Positions 12,216-24,150 of a stretch of 64,000 nt of DNA are shown here, piece after piece. Below the pieces are notes generated by a model. That model was not told the DNA's origin and searched no databases. It saw only the letters and a list, made by a program, of their open reading frames with translations. The stretch comes from Siphonodentalium dalli (taxonomy: Eukaryota > Mollusca > Scaphopoda > Gadilida > Siphonodentaliidae). Location: NCBI GenBank assembly GCA_032622095.1, contig CP136065.1:60385094-60449093 (forward strand). The letters are read 5' to 3'. Numbering within the stretch: the stretch's first letter is position 1; each line of letters opens with the position of its first letter. Made by a program: the position numbers and the translations under genes.

Positions 12216-12597
12216 ATTTTGGAATACCTGTCTGTATGTATGTGTGTATGCATGAATGCATGTGTGTATGTGTTATAGACTCTAACACTGCTCGACTGAT
12301 CCGACTCGGATTTGGTATTTAACGTGTCAACTTGACCTCGCTCATAGGCATGTTTCTGGACCTTGACCGATCCGACTAAAAATTTGTGTGTAGGACTACT
12401 TCGATCCCGGGAGCAATATGGACGGGTCCAATTTCACGTGGGACCATGTTCTCGAACGTGCTGATGTAGGCATGTTTCTGGACTAATTGAACAATAGTTT
12501 GGCCAGACGCTGTATATACTGGGTACTGTCCAGATGGAGACGATCACAAAAAAAATTCCCTAAATAGCCCGAACGAAGTCGAGTACATCAGCTAGTT
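12216..12597 (+). repeat. Helitron-like dispersed repeat, copy 1
   Basis: Begins acattttggaatacctgtctg and ends cgaagtcgagtacatcagct followed by AGT. The next repeat, directly adjacent, has the same start and end style. A CTAG terminus before T would fit the CTRR rule for Helitron 3' ends, but no Rep/helicase or diagnostic 3' hairpin is evident. The family is uncertain. Confidence 0.5.
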
Positions 12598-13096
12598 TAA
12601 TATATATTTTGGACATTTGTCTGTCTGTTTGTCTGTTAGCTATGGCCGGGAAAACTGCCGGACAGATTGGACGAAATTTGACACCTAGGGGAAATTATTT
12701 CCAGGGAGTATTTTGGACGGGTCAAATCTTGATCCCGACCTGACTTTGACATTCAAAAAGATCAATTCAAGGTCAAATCTGGTAAAACGGAAGTATTTCA
12801 ACGAAATATAATAACTACTGTTACTTTTGTCCCAGGAGTGTTTCGGGTGGGTCAAATTATGACCCTGACCTGATCTTGACATTCAAAATTGTCAATTCAA
12901 GGTCAAATCGGGTAAAGCCGGGCGGATTTCGACGGGTACTTTTGTCGTGACTTTTGTCCGGGAAGTGTTTTGGACGGGTCAAATCGTGACCCGACATGAC
13001 GTTCACCTTTAAAATGGTCAATTCAAGGTTAAATCGCGCAATTCTCCGAAAATCAGAGGGGAACATCCCGGACGAAGTAGGGTCCACCAGCTACTA
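12598..13096 (+). repeat. Helitron-like dispersed repeat, copy 2
   Basis: Begins atatattttggacatttgtctg-like sequence and ends ggacgaagtagggtccacca before gctac. It sits head-to-tail with the previous copy. Its middle is three diverged tandem units (12702-13037). Confidence 0.55.
12702..13037 (+). repeat. ~130-bp tandem repeat, 3 diverged copies
   Basis: Each unit contains ttggacgggtcaaatc-like sequence, then ttgacattcaaaa, then tcaattcaaggtcaaatc. Starts are near 12705, 12834 and 12961. Confidence 0.8.
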
Positions 13097-14539
13097 TTAT
13101 ATATTTCTAGATTTAGTTACAAACTAAATACCTGTATATTGTACAAAGAAATGTTTGACAAATATATCTGTATCAATATTACCATACGGGTCATTAAAAT
13201 AGATACGACGAAACAAATTTTGAAGGGTGCATGTATCAGGTAAATTTTTATATTTCAAATGATGACAGGAATGCGGAAAGTTGAAGTACCTACGTCCTAC
13301 GTAATACTGGCTATCCGAATGAAGAGATATACATGTATATAAAAACCAAAATAGAAGATGACTGCTGGCGACAATGTTTTCCAAAAAAATTCAAAGCATT
13401 CGATAGCTCCCATCTAGTTGTCAGCCCGAAGATCAATATAAAGTGTGGTGACTATCAGATGAGGGATATGTCTGTACAGTTGCTAAACAATTCAGTCACG
13501 CAAAAGAGGATCAAACAGTAAGATACCAAATTGCTGCCTGTGGTAATGTTTTTTAACGAAATTCGGGAAAATTAGATTACTCTCACCCTGGTTATCCAGA
13601 AGATCATTGTGGAATCTGGTGACGATCGGACAAGGGGTGTCGTCTGTAGGATCAACCAAATTATTTAGCCATAAAAATAGTAAAATTCAAGATCACCGCT
13701 GGCAGTGATGTCTTCACAAGGACAGCTTGAGAACAAAACATGGCTCACATCTAGCGGTGACCCAAACTATCCACATGAGAAAAAGTTCTCCAATAAAAGC
13801 TGGCTGCAGGGTGCGCCAATTGATTCAAATTCGAAATTTAACAGGGTGTACTGCTTGTGGCCATGTTTTCCCCGCAAATTTGATAGACTGATGGACAAAA
13901 CCACTGAATCCGTTGAATCAATATACATGTATATATGGATTAATTTATATGCATTGTTATACACAGTACTGGTATATAAAGGTACTGAACATAACAATAT
14001 TACTAGTATACACAAAATAAACCATATATCATGGCTATGGGTTCTAATATCCGAATATGACAGCTGAGAACTTGGTGTGAATTGAAGAGTGGTGGTGTCT
14101 CAAGCATATCTAACCCTCCACGTTAGAAACATGCCATTAAATGTCATAAGTATAATCTAGCTTGAGGACAGAAGTTATCCATAAAACCCCCTTAATTCAA
14201 CCAGGTCCTCGCGCGATGTATGGTCGATCACATGATGATCTAGGGGGATTAGAATTGTTGTATAAAAACAGCACTGCATGTAAATATAAAATAAAATAGT
14301 GCTACATCTTATTACATATTATTGCCATATATAATCAGTGACTATACAGACAGTCTGACAAAATAAAGTTTCAGTGACACTCTATCCGAAGAGGGGAATA
14401 ATTCCATCTGTTACAGTCAATGGAGCAATTATGAATCTGGAAAGGTGAAATTTCTAAGTAATACTAGATATCGACATGACGCGATAACATATAACGTAAA
14501 TGCAATATGGCCGCTGGCGACCATTTTTTCCTATAAAAT

Positions 14540-14883
14540 TCGCATATATAAGAGAATGCATTGGCTTAACACATATTAAAAATGATAAAATTGTCAAAGA
14601 ATGTAGAAAAATATTATAAAAATTGTTAAAAAATGTAAGAAAAAATTATAAAATTGTTAGGCCAATGCATTTTCTTGTATATGCGAGGCGACCTATGGTC
14701 GACTGGCATATACAAGAGAATGCATTGGCACAGGGCATAACTGTAACCATCACAATGTGGTCAATGAACCGGTTCCAATGATATCCGTATTTGTATGGTT
14801 TTATTGAGACAGACCGAAGATATTTTAGGCCGTTGAAGCTTTATTTTGGGCGTTTTTGGCCGTTTTGTTGGGTAAAGGGTTAA
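14540..14883. mobile_element. TTAA MITE with 67-nt palindrome, left end lost
   Basis: The right part matches 26044-26264: palindrome at 14662-14728, then gttgaagctttatttt and tgttgggtaaagggttaa at the end. On the left only the inner half of the first palindrome remains (from 14540), so the left terminus is truncated. Confidence 0.8.
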
Positions 14884-14907
14884 TCCAACAAGAGACAGAG
14901 TGGAAGC

Positions 14908-15129
14908 ATGTATACATATATTGCACGGACTTCTTTTACAGAGAATCTCCCTTTCAATGTCTTACCGAAATTATGGAACAATGCCGCTCCATGTTTAAAA
15001 TCACTCTTACCTAGAAGCATATTCAAACGCACGATGATGGAAGAATTCATTGAGAATAATTACACGGAAATTATTGAATGTAAACACTTGTATTGCTTTG
15101 TCTGTTTTCCATATATGAAGGAAAACTAA
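14908..15129 (+). pseudogene. LINE reverse transcriptase C-terminal fragment
   Basis: A 73-codon frame reads RTSFTENLPFNVLPKLWNN then FKRTMMEEFIENNY. The pattern LPKLWNxxxxxxK...FKxxxxxxxxxxY is the usual tail of CR1/Jockey-type non-LTR ORF2 proteins, where a W-N motif precedes a final helix beginning F-K. Everything upstream (fingers, palm, catalytic site) is missing; the frame begins just after the TTAA end of the MITE at 14883. A 5'-truncated LINE insertion is typical of target-primed reverse transcription. The family call rests on pattern memory and not on a search. Confidence 0.6.
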
Positions 15130-15387
15130 TCGATCGTAAGGCTAATCTCAATCTCATTTTCGATTTTATGTCATTTTCGATTTTCTGTTATGTTCTATAA
15201 TGATTTCATGTAACATAATGACATTTCACCAAGCTTACTCAAGCTAATACTCAATAACCAATATTGAAATCAGCGATGTCAAATTAACCTTTTGGGAATG
15301 TATGCTGTTATACCGGGATAAAATATAATATAAGAAATGAATGGCATATTCAACATGAGATGATTTAATACCATTTTAATTTATAGG

Positions 15388-15445
15388 ATAATAATAATAA
15401 ATAATAAATAATATTTATACAGCGCTTTATCCCAGATGGCACAGA
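15388..15445. repeat. (AATA)n run with 'tttatacagcgcttt' block
   Basis: A short AATA/AAT microsatellite leads into tttatacagcgctttatcc and then cagagcgcttaca. This looks like the tail of an invertebrate SINE or LINE in the minus orientation, but no body could be identified. Confidence 0.4.
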
Positions 15446-15449
15446 GCGC

Positions 15450-16300
15450 TTACATTCCTACTAGTATCCTGCCCTCTACCACACGTGATACACACATATA
15501 TCTATATACACATCATAGACCTATATATAAGAGCTCATGACATACATGTAAGATTAACACATACATAAAAATCGTTAAACAACATCTGAGATAACTTCCC
15601 CATAGTGGGCACAGAATAATTCACTCTTTGACACAGATTTGAAGTCGGATACATGTATATGCTCAGAGTTGGAACTAATATGCAGTTTGGGGGATGCAGG
15701 AAGACGACAAAATGGTCATGCTACCTCCCAATAATAGTATTTTTATCATGTTTTGATATAAATGAAAATGTTATATTTATGTTCTGATATATATTATTGA
15801 AAAAACTGATTCTGAGCATATTCGGCGAAGGTGATCCCCGCAGTCTGATACGTTTGCAAGATTGAATGTAGGGTCTCCATATGCATGTTTGTTGTATAGA
15901 CTGCCTTTTAGGTTTGGTTATGGGAAGCACAATAGTCCCGCTATTGATTGACCATATCAAAACAGAGAGAGATATCTTTATTACCTCCAAGTATTGGATA
16001 GATCGATATACATGACATATAATTACAGTTGGATTAAAGTGGGCTCCCCTGGTCAGTGTGGTGCATGGGCCGTTATGTAAAAGTATGGAGACGTGTTGGA
16101 AACCACGAGAGTGAAGTCCGATTTGTCCAATAGATATGAAAGTTAGTCGTTACAACATGCGTGGGTGTTGAGAAGATAATTACAATGGACGTGACACGGG
16201 TTGCTGTACGCCATTCCTGATCATTGTGCTGAGAACGTACAGGAACTTCGCAAAATATAGTACTAGTTCCTTGAGGCAGTGGGATATGTGTTCTGTTAGG
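15450..16300. other. No gene recognised
   Basis: Contains only short frames without domains. Confidence 0.35.
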
Positions 16301-16314
16301 GTTTCCAGAGAACT

Positions 16315-16933
16315 TCAGAGGAGGGTTGCTACCAAGTCATCTTTGGCTAACGACGTAATGTAAAAATATTCGGGTATGCCGAAACGAGAGATAATCCCTT
16401 CCCAAAAAGAGTTTCTGATGATGAGAGCGGCTGGAGAAGAGCATACGAACAGGGCGTTGTCGATTTCGTTCGAGTACACTTCGTTGCAGAGATGACACAC
16501 TATATTGTTGGCATAAGTTGTCCTGTTGAGAAGCAGTACTAAGTTTTCGAGATATTTCGACATGTAAGCGTTTCCATGGAGAAGTTTCCAGACTGTCCAG
16601 TTTGATAGGGGATTAGGGTGAACTTTCCACAGAATTCGCAAGGATGGATCGGACGAAACTTTGGTCTGCCACGAGGATATGAACGTTCCCCTGCCAGCTG
16701 CCTTCACAAGAGTTATCCACGTTGACAGTTTTGGGAAGACCCCATGGTCCAGGTAGTCGTTCAAATAGTCCAAAAGATCGTATTTGGCTAATATGGAGAA
16801 CATTTCCTGGACAAAACCACTGGAGCGATTGTATATTCTGCACAGGTGTGCTTTCAGGGGAAAGTAGAAACAACTGAGCCCTGGAAAGTAACTGATGAAC
16901 TTGCCAAGGTACAAGGATCAGGTTATCTGCCAT
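16315..16933 (-). pseudogene. LINE ORF2 C-terminal zinc-binding region
   Basis: A 199-codon minus frame (16315-16914) overlaps a second frame up to 16933. It resembles the region after the RT domain in non-LTR retrotransposons: a helical stretch with SSWQTKVSSDPSLRIL, then VWKLLHG, then the metal-binding block C140-x2-C143 with LFVC158, then RNSFW. The usual histidine ahead of LFxC is replaced (NALFVC), which would weaken metal binding. There is no RT catalytic YxDD in the frame and the 5' part is absent, so it is a fragment. The second frame in the upstream part suggests at least one indel. Host function is unlikely. Confidence 0.6.
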
Positions 16934-16999
16934 TTATGCGGATCACAAAACTGCGTACTCGGAATATTAACCAGTTTCGCAATTGCTGGGCGCCTTATT

Positions 17000-17311
17000 T
17001 TGTTGGCGACTTTGCTTTGCAACGCTTACAATAGTGGAATTTCTCCCGGGTAATTAATTCAATGTTTATTGCGACATCGGCACAAAAAAGTCACAAAAAA
17101 GCATGCAATCTCGTGCTGGGACCACCCCATGCTGTGATGTAGATTATTGAGGAACACATATCAACAAAGAAATATATTCTCTGCCTTGTTTGTTCAATGT
17201 TACAATGTTCCCTGTCAGAAAGGATCACAACAACAAAAAGTTCCCAGGTTTTGTACGGACGGAATATGATTTCTTCTGGTGTGGTTGGAGTATAATTTCA
17301 TGGCACGATTT
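17000..17311. mobile_element. MITE fragment, family of 26626-27151
   Basis: Aligns with 26846-27151: shared phrases include gtttattgcgat, gaggaacacat and ccaggttttgtac, ending near tttcatggcacgat. Its left inverted end was not found, so it is truncated or diverged. Confidence 0.65.
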
Positions 17312-18240
17312 AACCAAAGTTGTTAGGGTGAGATCACATGTCGCCACTGACTTTGAGGTATGATTTATCCCGTTAGGCTTTAGCCCAATTGGGAACTATC
17401 TGTTGAGAACGACAACACAGCGAGGTCACGACTGGCCCATGGTTTGTATGATTCCCAACGCCCATATTGTAAATATGGCGTGCGAGTATATAATTGTTCG
17501 TTATATTCTGCCCAGGAAAACGTGATGATGAACTGCCGTGTCACCAATATTGCTGTTTCTGGCACTTCGATCGGGCAGGTAGGTGGTTCCACTGATTGAA
17601 TTATATTTAGACAACCAGCAGAACAGTGATACATTAGTATTCTTAAATTATTTATGATCTCCGTTCGTATTCGATTGTGCTATGCTAATTTAGACGCAAA
17701 ACAGTGGTTCTGACATGATGATGAACTATTCGAAAAGCTGAATAAACACGATGACCGTTGTGGATTATAATCAATTTCCGTGAACATATCCATCAGCAAG
17801 ATGGCATGCATCCAATATTCCTCCCTATATATATGACGGCCATGTATATAAAAACGGAACAACCGCATTTCGCAATTCCAATGTCGTGAAATTGGCAGTA
17901 AATTCTCTGTTCGTCTGATACACCGTGTCTCAAATGTACACTAAATCCAGATAATACTGAAACACCGCCCATCACTGAAGACATTATCTGAGGAGGAAGC
18001 CTTTAAATGTTAAACCACCAGCGGTATACCATTTCTTTCATATTACTGCTAGCTATGTAAGGGCAACATGCTCTTACAGAATGGATCGAGATAAACATAT
18101 CCTTCAGGGTACTCTCACAACTGGCAACTTTGCAAGGCTATTTTGCAGGCAATTCCCGTAGAGGGCTATATTGTGTTAGGATATAAGTTAAAACCTATAT
18201 AGTCATCAGTTTACAACATGCGCAGTGAGATCTATGTATC

Positions 18241-18332
18241 TTAACCCTTTCGTGATGGGAGTTGCGCAAGTGCAGCATTAAATATCCTGTGCCAGTGCAT
18301 CCTTATATATGCGAGTCTTCCATAGCCTCATG
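18241..18332 (+). mobile_element. Decayed TTAA MITE, left end only
   Basis: Begins ttaaccctttcgtgatggga, like the element at 30512, and runs into a degraded 67-nt palindrome (ctgtgccagtgcatccttat then atgcgag). No right end is found. Confidence 0.6.
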
Positions 18333-18339
18333 TCTCGAA

Positions 18340-19100
18340 CTAAAACTATAGCTTTAGTCACGTTTCGGTGATAATTGTGAATCGACAGCAGCTACATGTA
18401 TGAAACATATACTAATATAGAAGTGAGAAAAACGTTCTTAACACTTAGTGTTACCACTTTAGGACCAAATAAACTAGGAATATTCCTTATTGTACATCAT
18501 ATATAAAACACTCTTATGTGTTAAAACTGTATCTGCTGTCTTCAACTTTTTGCGCAGACGTGAAACAAACACTCTTTAGTCTTACTATTTTAGTAACAAA
18601 TAAACAAGGAAGGCTCTTTATAGTACCGTGCAATAAACAGGTTTTTTTCCGAGGCGGTAATTGCGAAAATGTGATGGCATAATTATGTAGACCGTACACG
18701 CTTATCTCGTGTTTGTTTGTGTGGTTAGTATTTACCGTCTTTTAATCATAAATCCATATTACAACCACAGCTTATCTCCTGATTTAATAACCAAACTTTG
18801 ATCCCCAGAATATGACAAGGGAAAATCAAGTTGAATTCCATGTGTCCCTTGAGGCCTCTATTGTAGACTGCCACTTTAAAGTACTATTTAACTTAATTTC
18901 CATATTAGGCATGGCATAATCTTCTTGGCGTTAATTGATCTCCTGTGATTCGATTCGAAGCCTCAAATAAATCACCTGACTCGAGGGGAACGACATAAAG
19001 CTAATGTTCTCTGGTTTATTTCCAAACATTATTTTATTTTTGCTTGGATACTCATGACGATCTTGATAAAAGTTTCAAAGTAAATTATCAAGACAAATAA
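18340..19100. other. No gene recognised
   Basis: AT-rich and without domains or clear repeats. Confidence 0.35.
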
Positions 19101-19108
19101 CACACATT

Positions 19109-19635
19109 TTTTTTCGCTTCCTTCGCTTCCGTCGTTTGGTTTTTTCGCTTACTTCGGTTCCTTCTCGGCGAAGCAAGCGAAATAATCTCAATTATTTCGG
19201 TTTCTTCGCCACAAAGGAACCGAGGTAAGCGAAAAAATCGAACGACGAAAGCGAAAAAAAACAACATCATTGTTATTTTGCTTGCTTCGTTTGGTTTTTT
19301 CGCTTTCGGCTGTTTCTTCGCATGTTTCGCGAAGTATCCGAAGCAAGAGAAGGAACCGCCGAAACTCAAAAACAACCAAAAACCAAGAAAAACTTGTTAC
19401 TTGGTTGTTGTTGTTGGGTTTCGGTGGTTCATTCGCTTGTTTCGGATACTTCGCGAAGCAAGCGAAGGAACCACCGAAAGCGAAAGAACAACAAAACGTC
19501 GCACGAAGGAACCAAAGGAAGCGAAAAAAACAAACGAAATAACTATGATGTATTTTCGCCTTCGCCTCGAAGGAACAGAGATAATTTATTATTTCGCTTG
19601 CTTCGCCATGAAGGAACCGAAGCAAGCGAAAACAG
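19109..19635. repeat. Cluster of nested hairpins rich in 'gaagcaagcgaa'
   Basis: The whole stretch uses a restricted vocabulary (gcttcctt, gaagcgaa, ggaaccga). It folds into at least three large hairpins: about 19148-19250, about 19250-19315, and about 19297-19487 with a long stem joining tatccgaagcaaga to its complement near cttgtttcggata. More pairing runs to 19631. Frames of up to 162 codons on both strands arise from this low complexity and are not credible genes. Confidence 0.85.
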
Positions 19636-19950
19636 GACACCTTAGGATGGTGACCCACAAATAGATAAATGGTCACACAAGGGTGACATATGCTAACAGT
19701 ACACCCGTTTTTATTATGAATCCTTAGATAATTTATTATGATTATCTATAAACAAGAATGCAGATTATAATTTGGAGTATGATGCACTATCACTAGGTAT
19801 ATTAATAAGTTCGCATGAAACGGTGTTGTATCTACACCTAACCAAAATATTAGTACTCAACAGAACATATACCAAATCTCCATGTTCGTGTGCCGATTTC
19901 ATTAAAAGATAAACCAAACTGTCCTGTTTTACCTAAGTTATCGACAGAGA

Positions 19951-21909
19951 CCAGGGGCCTATACTATAGAATACAATTTGTGTAATATCGGCGTTAATTT
20001 GTGAATTACTAATTTTGTAATACATATTTTGTGTTCTATAGTATTGGACTGCATTTCTATCAGTATATTTCTTTCATTGTAGATTGAAACTCATCATATG
20101 CCTAAAACTCTTTGAATGCAAAATACATTGACATGTAATGACTTATATGATCTTTTTTGGCGAACAATCTATATACCAGGATTTACTTGACCGGAAAATC
20201 TTTGCATTTGGTGGAGAAAAAGGGGGCCTGAAAGTTTCATCTTTGCATGTTTTCATAGTACTCGAACGCTACAGCTTTGTAATATGTAAAAATTCGCAAT
20301 ACGGAATGATAAAGTACTGGCTAAGCGGGTTCTATAGTACAGCAATAATACCATTTTTGTAAAAATTCTTTATTAGATTACAACTGCATAGGCTACATTA
20401 TTGATTTGTCACGCCGTGATCACGACTTCTTCGTGCATACACTGGGGAGTGCGATTAGCTGGGTACATGTTCTTTGTAATGCGGTCACGGAGTCTCAATT
20501 GTTAACCCATTGTAGGTGGTTTACGCTCAATGGAGTTAGTTTAAACATATTTTATTAGCAAAGAATAGCTAATTGGATTGGGACACAAGTTATTGCTAAC
20601 TTATTGACGCCACTTTCCAACAAACAATTGACAATTAACAAATAGAGTTAGGCTTCCTGCCTGCAATACATATAATACACAAGTATACAAACAACACTTG
20701 TATGATTAAAATATGATAGTAAAGTGGGGATACACGTTAAGATGGCAAAGTGTACTGTTTGCGTCAGAATGAGGGTATGATTGTGGGCCTTCGATCGATG
20801 ATGTTGAAACAGTTACTGATAATTTCAGGCTAAGTTGCGTTAAGAATCAGTGGACCCCAAATATTTACCATGACATTATGTAACTTTTTTGAACCGCATG
20901 GCATTTGTGTGCTCAAGAAGTTTGCGTTCACCTTGTGGTTTAAACTATTTAATTTGGCCATTAGTGTCGCACAGAATGTTCCATGAGGGAATTCTTATAA
21001 AAAATCGGGTCCCCTGATCCTTATCTTACCAATGTAGTAGTGCGTGTTAGTTATAAACCAAATGGCATATGTTTACCTAAATCTATCCGCTTAGTTGGTA
21101 TACATGGAAGAGACCGAGAATTAGGTATAGTTTAAGTAGATGGTGTTTAATATATATGTTTTAAAATCGAGGCTGGATGTCCCCGGAAACCCTGGACGAG
21201 GGAGTCCACAATGGAATTTCCAAATGAACACCCATCCTTGACACAGGTCGAAAATACCAAGTCCGAGAACAGCCATCGCACCCCCATCATGGGTTGAATT
21301 TGTCCAGCTGCATGGTACCTCAAACTTTTCAACTATTAATGTCTAGATGTTTCCACTTCTAATATTTCAGCCGCTGTCCCTGCCCAAAGCTAGCTAGACA
21401 AATCAGGTTCCACCCTTGCTAATATTGTTATATCAAGTTGATGTAGCCATTTGAGGGGCAGCCGATATGTGTGTTTGCCGACCTTTTTCGACAAACCGTT
21501 AAGAAACATGTAACATAAAACATCTGAAAATTGTAAGTATATTCCACTCGATACCGAAGGAATTACTTTTCACCATGCGCAATTGCGGTCAAAATAAACC
21601 AAGTATCGGAAACCATTCACACATAATGTACCTTTATTCATCAACTAAATCATTCACAAACTGACACAAATAGGCATTGTCATATCATTCGCATATATCA
21701 TTAGAGTAATTTCCCTTGACAAAATCACAAATGTTTAGATGTGCGTTTAACGAACGGTGGTCGATAGTACTCGATTTGCCGTCTTTTTGTGATTTACAAG
21801 AAATCGAGTTCGCTGTTAGATTACAGTGGTCTATAGTACTCGACACCTTCTGTACGGTTCAAATAAGCCTGTTATTACAAAAATTGTATTCTATAGTATA
21901 GGCCCCTGG
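19951..21909. mobile_element. TIR element with subterminal 'ctatagtac' repeats
   Basis: Long inverted ends: ccaggggcctatactataga at 19951 and its complement ending at 21909, continuing through ataca..ttgt pairing. Several copies of tctatagtac/catagtactcg lie inside both ends (for example about 20260, 20330, 21765, 21830). No transposase was identified, so it is likely non-autonomous. The target duplication was not resolved. Confidence 0.75.
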
Positions 21910-22544
21910 ACGAAAGCTGAAAAATATAACAAAAACTAAACGTTAAATAATTTAAGTATTGGTGTGCAAATTTTATTTTACAAGTATGTTGTCGAGTCCA
22001 AATGCAACATATAATCTAGATCACTTGCAACATTGTAATAAATGAACATACATAGGAAAAACAACTATATGAAACCAACGAAAGCATATGTCTTTAAATA
22101 AACATTTCAAGCGTGCTATATACGCTAGAAAAACATATAATTAATTATACACGTATATTCGGCATTTCTGAAGAATTCAAATGGATTCCATGTAACTGTT
22201 ATAAATACGCGAACGACACAACTAAACGTCACCCACTGGGCGACGTTTCTTCCACGAATCACAGCAAGAGTTCTACGATAACTAGTTACGCGAGACTATC
22301 TTAATGGAACTATTATCTAGTATATCGACGCATAACGCGCTCATCGGCACAGCGTACGGGAAGTATAGTGATGGGGACGAAAACAACTCGCACTCTAGAC
22401 TTTCATCACAGCTGACAATATACTCATTAATCGACTACTTAGGAAAAGTGAAAAAACGGTGCTTGAAATTATCCGTGACAAACTCTTGATGGAATGGACG
22501 CTGTGTTTAACTCTTGATGGAATGGGTGCTGTGTTATTTTTCAG
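21910..22544 (+). promoter_or_regulatory. Possible promoter or 5' UTR region of the receptor gene
   Basis: Directly upstream of the signal-peptide exon. CpG is locally denser around 22320-22400 (cgacgcataacgcgctcatc) than in the surrounding sequence. A 28-bp phrase, actcttgatggaatgg, is repeated in tandem at about 22480 and 22508. No TATA box can be defended. Inference from position. Confidence 0.25.
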
Positions 22545-22576
22545 GGTAGTTGTCTCTGGATCATAGACGATGCAGC

Positions 22577-22653
22577 ATGAAGAACGCTTGCTCCCTGATC
22601 GGATTAATATGCACTGCAGCAATTGTCGGCACGTGTTCCGCACTCAAATCCAG
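22577..22653 (+). CDS. Signal-peptide exon of a putative Cys-loop receptor
   Basis: The ATG at 22577 has A at -3 (cagcATGa) and opens a 25-residue frame with a classic signal peptide: short K/N start, hydrophobic core LIGLICTAAIVG, and a likely cleavage site after TCSA. It ends two bases into a codon (AG) at a strong donor, gtaagacc, from 22654. A pyrimidine tract and acceptor (tttttcag, ending 22544) suggest that the exon starts at 22545 with some 5' UTR. Another ATG at 22570 is in a different frame and could act as an upstream ORF. The exon phase matches the receptor exon at 62814, where the split codon completes to Arg. Seen: start, hydrophobic core, donor. Inferred: that both exons belong to one transcript. 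The frame alone is too short to identify the protein. Confidence 0.6.
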
Positions 22654-22659
22654 GTAAGA

Positions 22660-23898
22660 CCATCTTAATCAACGTCAATATAGATGCTGTATCATGCACA
22701 TATGCATGGAACAAGAAACACCAGAAGTAAATAAACCGCGCTCAATTATTTTGACTGCACGTGCCAATGACCTGAACATGTGAGGCAGCTATAGTACGAA
22801 ACTAAACTGTTTCATGTATACATATAGTGCCTCATGATGCTATAAATAATTACATATGGTTAATTTTCGTTCAAGATATATCCATGCAGTACATCAATTA
22901 CATTTCGTGATGTAATAAGTGGGGAGTGGTGTGTATATATGTATTGTGCCATATAAGGCAAAAACAAACAAAAAAGGTTTTGGTTCTCAGACCCCATTGA
23001 ATAAATAGGGTAACGTTAGGGTTTTTATTTCGATGCCTGTTGTTATGACCAAAAAAATTAAGACAAAACAAATTGAAATGGTTTAAAAAATATATATATT
23101 TACCATATATAGTATTTGAATATGGATAGTAACTTCGTTGCTTGTGGTGATTATTGCCCTCCATCTTCTATGGGCAAATTGATTTTGTTCACGTTTAGTT
23201 ATATTGGTTGTTTATGTTAGCGTGAAAAGTAAATTGTGGACATAGAACATAAAGTAGATGACTACATTTAAAGACACGGTTGGCCTTGGCGGTGGGTATC
23301 CTGTGAAAATATCTCCACCCGTCAAAAACCGCCACAAACAGAAAGAACATCAAAATGTAGATAGACTTTGTCCGTATACAAATAAGAAATATCGCATAAA
23401 CAGTATGTTATGGTCATATGTTTGACCATTGTTATGTAAACAAAAGCGTAAAAAGTTACTTTTCTGGTGTTTGTTTATATTATGATGGTAAACATAAAGA
23501 GCGTTCTTTGTTGGTGAATACCTGATATGGAACTAATAAAGAGCGTTTATGCCATTTGTGTGTGATTAGCCAGTAGCATTGTGCTGTCTTCTGTAACACA
23601 ATCAGGCTCTTGCTTATGTAAAATATAGTAGGTCTTTATGATATAACATGCTGTTTACGCGATGGTCATGGTATATATGAACGGAACTGTGTGCGTTTTA
23701 CTTTTTTTCTGTTTACGGTGTTTGGAAAAAATAGGAATATTTTCGACAATTAAGGCCACACGTGCCTTTAAGAAAATGATTAGCTTATTCTCAAGCTCTT
23801 GTAATAATTAGTAATATAGGCACTGGTTGGAATTCATGATTACAATCTACAATCTAGATAGTCTTCAAAGTGGAAATTATTCTTGTATATCACAGTTA
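22660..23898. other. No gene recognised
   Basis: Intron-like AT-rich DNA. I see no domains or obvious repeats. Confidence 0.35.
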
Positions 23899-24150
23899 TC
23901 AATGTCTGTCGACCAACTCGAAACAAATTTTTCTGTAAGGCATGCAGCATCTTACATAATCAATTAGCTGGTCTACATTCCTAATTCGATCAGCTCCCAA
24001 TAAGTGGGATTTACTGGAATCAAGCAAAATGTCGCGAATCTTACGAAGCCATGGAAAACAGGAATAATTTTCATCTGATAAGCTATAAGCTAACTTATAT
24101 ATAGTGCTTTGCTGTATATGCGATCTTCGTTGTTTACCACTTTGCACCAA
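23899..24150 (-). pseudogene. Possible LINE ORF2 C-terminal fragment
   Basis: An 83-codon minus frame contains SLSDENYSCFPWLRKIRDIL and later DQLIDYVRCC. A W-L-x-x-I-x-x-I-L block with downstream basic helices resembles the region between RT and the zinc-binding tail of invertebrate LINEs. No catalytic motif is present and flanking frames are closed. It could be a chance frame. Confidence 0.35.

Noticed and set aside
19188-19676. 162-codon minus frame and overlapping 128-codon plus frame
   Set aside because: Both arise from a low-complexity hairpin cluster that is open in many frames on both strands; no domain.
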